Shown piece after piece: positions 61,640-64,000 of a stretch of 64,000 nt of DNA. This stretch comes from Streptomyces filamentosus (GTDB lineage Bacteria > Actinomycetota > Actinomycetes > Streptomycetales > Streptomycetaceae). Location of the stretch: NCBI RefSeq assembly GCF_014654895.1, contig NZ_BNBE01000001.1:3370501-3434500 (forward strand). Reading direction: 5' to 3'. The translations under genes were made by a program, and so were the position numbers. The number at the start of each line of letters is the position of its first letter. The stretch's first letter is position 1. The notes under the pieces were generated by a model. It saw nothing but the letters and a program-made list of their open reading frames with translations, did no database searches and was not told the origin of the DNA.

Positions 61640-62844
61640 ATGACCATCGCCATGCCCTGGCCGCCGCCGACGCACATGGTCTCCAGGCCGAACTGCTTGT
61701 CGTGGAACTGGAGGCTGTTGATCAGGGTGCCGGTGATGCGGGCGCCCGTCATGCCGAAGGGGTGGCCGACGGCGATGGCGCCGCCGTTGACGTTCACCTT
61801 GTCCAGGTCCAGGCCCAGGTCCTGGTAGGAGGGGATGACCTGCGCGGCGAAGGCCTCGTTGATCTCGGCGAGGTCGATGTCGCCGATCGACAGGCCCGCG
61901 CGCTTCAGGGCCTGCTTCGACGCCTCGACCGGGCCGAGGCCCATGATCTCGGGGGAGAGGCCGGAGACGCCGGTGGAGACGATCCGGGCCAGCGGCGTCA
62001 GGCCCAGCTCGCGCGCCTTGGTGTCGGACATGATGACGAGCGCGGCGGCGCCGTCGTTCAGCGGGCAGCAGTTGCCGGCGGTGACCAGGCCGTCGGGGCG
62101 GAAGACCGGCTTGAGGCCGGAGACGCCCTCCAGGGTGACGCCGGCGCGCGGGCCGTCGTCGGTGGAGACGACGGTGCCGTCCGGGGTCGTCACCGGGGTG
62201 ATCTCGCGCTCCCAGAAGCCGTTCTTGATGGCCTGCTCGGCGAGGTTCTGCGAGCGGACGCCGAACTCGTCCATCTCCTGGCGGGTGACGCCCTTCCAGC
62301 GGGCCAGGTTCTCCGCGGTCTGGCCCATGGCGATGTACGCGTCGGGGACGAGGCCGTCCTCGCGCGGGTCGTGCCAGGAGGAGCCCTCGGAGACGGCGAC
62401 CTCGGCGGTGCGGGCCTCGGCCTCGGCGAAGAACGGGTTGTGGGTGTCGGGCCACGAGTCCGAGTTGCCCTTGGCGAAGCTGGACACCATCTCGACGCCC
62501 GCCGAGATGAAGACGTCGCCCTCGCCCGCCTTGATCGCGTGCAGCGCCATGCGGGAGGTCTGGAGCGAGGAGGAGCAGTAGCGGGTGATCGTGCAGCCCG
62601 GCAGGTGGTCCATGCCCATCTGCACGGCGACGATGCGGCCCAGGTTGTTGCCCTGCTCGCCGCCCGGGAGGCCGCAGCCCAGCATCAGGTCGTCGATGTC
62701 GCGCGGGTCCAGCTCGGGGACCTTGGCGAGCGCGGCCTGGATGATCGTGGCCGTGAGGTCGTCGGGGCGCAGGTCCTTCAGGGAGCCCTTGAAGGCCCGG
62801 CCGATGGGAGAACGGGCGGTCGAGACGATCACGGCTTCGGGCAT
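61624..62844 (-). CDS. Acetyl-CoA C-acetyltransferase / thiolase
   Basis: 406 aa. Thiolase features: nucleophilic Cys in [34 protein letters not shown] at the start, [11 protein letters not shown], the [11 protein letters not shown]is region and the C-terminal active Cys in [19 protein letters not shown]. It catalyses condensation or thiolysis of acyl-CoA (fatty acid oxidation or acetoacetyl-CoA formation). ATG 62844 is used: GGAG with 5 nt spacing; GTG 62847 is adjacent. The last codons lie in a 100-bp repeat. A TetR-type site lies upstream. Confidence 0.94.
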   Translation of the reverse strand: MPEAVIVSTARSPIGRAFKGSLKDLRPDDLTATIIQAALAKVPELDPRDIDDLMLGCGLPGGEQGNNLGRIVAVQMGMDHLPGCTITRYCSSSLQTSRMALHAIKAGEGDVFISAGVEMVSSFAKGNSDSWPDTHNPFFAEAEARTAEVAVSEGSSWHDPREDGLVPDAYIAMGQTAENLARWKGVTRQEMDEFGVRSQNLAEQAIKNGFWEREITPVTTPDGTVVSTDDGPRAGVTLEGVSGLKPVFRPDGLVTAGNCCPLNDGAAALVIMSDTKARELGLTPLARIVSTGVSGLSPEIMGLGPVEASKQALKRAGLSIGDIDLAEINEAFAAQVIPSYQDLGLDLDKVNVNGGAIAVGHPFGMTGARITGTLINSLQFHDKQFGLETMCVGGGQGMAMVIERLS

Positions 62845-62943
62845 CACGGCTCCAGGGGGCTGGTGGCGGTCGGACTCAAAGGGAAGTTACCCGTACGTAC
62901 CGCACGGGGTCACCGGAATCGGCGTGTGACGAGGGCCTCTTTT

Positions 62944-62959
62944 CTAAGCGCTTGCTCAG
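62944..62959. promoter_or_regulatory. TetR-like operator upstream of the thiolase gene
   Basis: CTAAGCGCTTGCTCAG, a near-palindrome (TnAGCGCTTGCTnA type), about 100 bp before the thiolase start, overlapping the stop of the next gene. Sites of this form are bound by TetR regulators of acyl-CoA genes in actinobacteria. The regulator is not in the window. Confidence 0.5.
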
Positions 62960-64000
62960 CTCTGCGAGGAGTCCTGCGGCAGCGGCTCCGCACGCCCCTC
63001 CCGCCCCTCCCGGCGGCCTCCGTCCTCCGCCGCGTCCCCGGCCGCTTCCCCGGGCGTGCTCCCGGGCGGGGCCCCCGCCCCGGCCCCCGCCGCCTCCCCG
63101 GCCTCCGGCTCCGCCAGCCGCCGCCGGCGCCGGTGCTTCAGGAGCGCCCACGGGGCCCGCGCCCCGGTCACCTCCGTACCCGCCTGCCGGGCCGCCGCGG
63201 CCGCCGCCTTCGCCACCGGCAGCACGCTCTCGCGGCGCTCCGGCTCCGGGCGGTCCGGCTCCGGCCACACGCCCAGCGAGGCGCACAGCGTCGGCAGCAC
63301 GGCCATCGCCGCCGTCGCGTACCCCTCCGCCGACGGGTGGAAGAGGTCCACCCCGAACATCTCCCGCGGGTTCGCCTCGAACTCCGGTCCCAGCAGGTCG
63401 CCCAGCGACACCGTCCGCCCGCCCTGCTCCACCACCACGATCGTCTGCGCCGCCGCGAGCTGCCGGGACGCCCGCCGGGCCAGCCAGCGCAGCGGCTGGT
63501 AGACCGGCTCGATGGTGCCCAGGTCCGGGCAGGTGCCGACGACCACCTCCGCGCCGGCCGTCCGCAGCCGCCGCACCGCCGCCGCCAAGAGCCGTACCGA
63601 CTCCGTCGCGGGCATGCGGTGCGTCACGTCGTTCGCCCCGATCATGATCACGCAGACGTCCGGGGGGCCCAGCGGCTGCGCGAGCAGCAGCGACACCTGC
63701 CGCTCCAGGTCGTCCGAGCGGGCCCCCGACAGCGCCACGTTCCGCAGCGCCACCGGGCGCTCGGCGACCGCCGCGAGCCCCGAGGCGAGCAGCGCGCCCG
63801 GCGTCTGACCCGCCCGGCGCACGCCCTGCCCGGCGGCCGTGGAATCACCCAGAAGGGCCAGCCGCAGCGGGTCCTCCGTGCCGAACGGCCTCCCGTACAG
63901 CCCGTCCGCCGCCGGCGGCAGCGGGGCCGTGCCCGTGCCCACCGTCCGCTTCGCGAGCTGCGCCTCCGCCAGCACGACCCCCATCGCGGCCACACCGATC
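62956..64000 (-). CDS. SGNH/GDSL hydrolase (partial, 5' end outside window)
   Basis: At least 347 codons; the frame runs off the right end and the first visible codons (IGVAAMGVVLAEAQLAKR) look like the end of an N-terminal TM/signal segment. SGNH blocks: LALLGDSTAAGQG (nucleophile Ser), NVALSGARSDDL (Gly), VIMIGANDVTHR (Asn) and DLFHPSAEGYATAA with Asp and His. The last 100 residues are an Arg/Ala/Gly/Glu-rich low-complexity tail. Likely an exported or membrane-attached esterase or deacetylase; substrate unknown. Confidence 0.9.
   Translation of the reverse strand, partial: IGVAAMGVVLAEAQLAKRTVGTGTAPLPPAADGLYGRPFGTEDPLRLALLGDSTAAGQGVRRAGQTPGALLASGLAAVAERPVALRNVALSGARSDDLERQVSLLLAQPLGPPDVCVIMIGANDVTHRMPATESVRLLAAAVRRLRTAGAEVVVGTCPDLGTIEPVYQPLRWLARRASRQLAAAQTIVVVEQGGRTVSLGDLLGPEFEANPREMFGVDLFHPSAEGYATAAMAVLPTLCASLGVWPEPDRPEPERRESVLPVAKAAAAAARQAGTEVTGARAPWALLKHRRRRRLAEPEAGEAAGAGAGAPPGSTPGEAAGDAAEDGGRREGREGRAEPLPQDSSQS

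Overview
The window is chromosomal DNA of a Streptomyces or very close relative. Support: very high GC with strong third-position GC bias, many GTG starts, several apparently leaderless genes, paired XRE(DUF5753)/DUF397 genes, Rpf muralytic proteins, a c-di-AMP riboswitch and a tRNA-Leu(UAA) gene that looks like the developmental gene bldA. From memory, the order mfd - rpf genes - eno - ftsB-like - DUF501 - ppx/gppA - ndh - cfa-like - ABC transporter - bldA matches the eno/bldA part of the S. coelicolor core chromosome. Nothing here looks like a prophage, an insertion sequence or a CRISPR array.

Layout. 1-4.5 kb: toxin/immunity-type genes (partial SUKH-3; YwqJ-like deaminase; HNH/WHH-like nuclease fused to SUKH; YrhB - Pro-rich - deaminase - SUKH-4 fusion). 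4.6-12 kb: coiled-coil filament-like protein, VOC protein, secreted FG-GAP protein, nitroreductase, XRE/DUF397 pair, MFS exporter. 12.2-20.1 kb: MacB/FtsX-type ABC transporter, a PIN-domain relic, mfd, TetR regulator. 20.2-31.8 kb: MarR-like protein, secreted HNH nuclease lipoprotein, GNAT, duplicated-domain surface protein, an orphan HTH-methylase-specificity fusion, membrane protein plus Ser/Thr kinase, VOC, membrane protein with a missing start codon, phosphatase, zinc-ribbon wHTH protein. 31.9-39 kb: surface block with a choice-of-anchor-A protein, an LPETG-anchored VWA protein, a YfhO-like membrane glycosyltransferase and a divergent polyprenyl-phosphate-type GT2.

39-46.3 kb: SurA-like lipoprotein, MazG, small membrane protein, flavohaemoprotein and P450 (divergent around a palindrome), two Rpf proteins, the second behind a ydaO riboswitch. 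46.6-53.2 kb: enolase, FtsB/DivIC, DUF501, Ppx/GppA, NADH dehydrogenase II with a Rex-like site, CFA-like methyltransferase. 53.2-64 kb: second ABC pair (paralogous to the first, opposite strand), bldA, BI-1 protein, TetR regulator divergent from an alpha/beta hydrolase with two palindromic operators, small genes, a 100-bp tandem repeat at the end of a thiolase gene, and a partial SGNH hydrolase.

How the parts relate. Core glycolysis, respiration, division and repair genes are interleaved with cell-envelope and spore-wake-up functions (Rpf, riboswitch, sortase substrate, GT2/YfhO). The most unusual items are the toxin/immunity cluster at the left edge with apparently domesticated domains, the orphan HTH-M-S protein with an altered catalytic motif, and the YfhO/GT2/surface-protein block.
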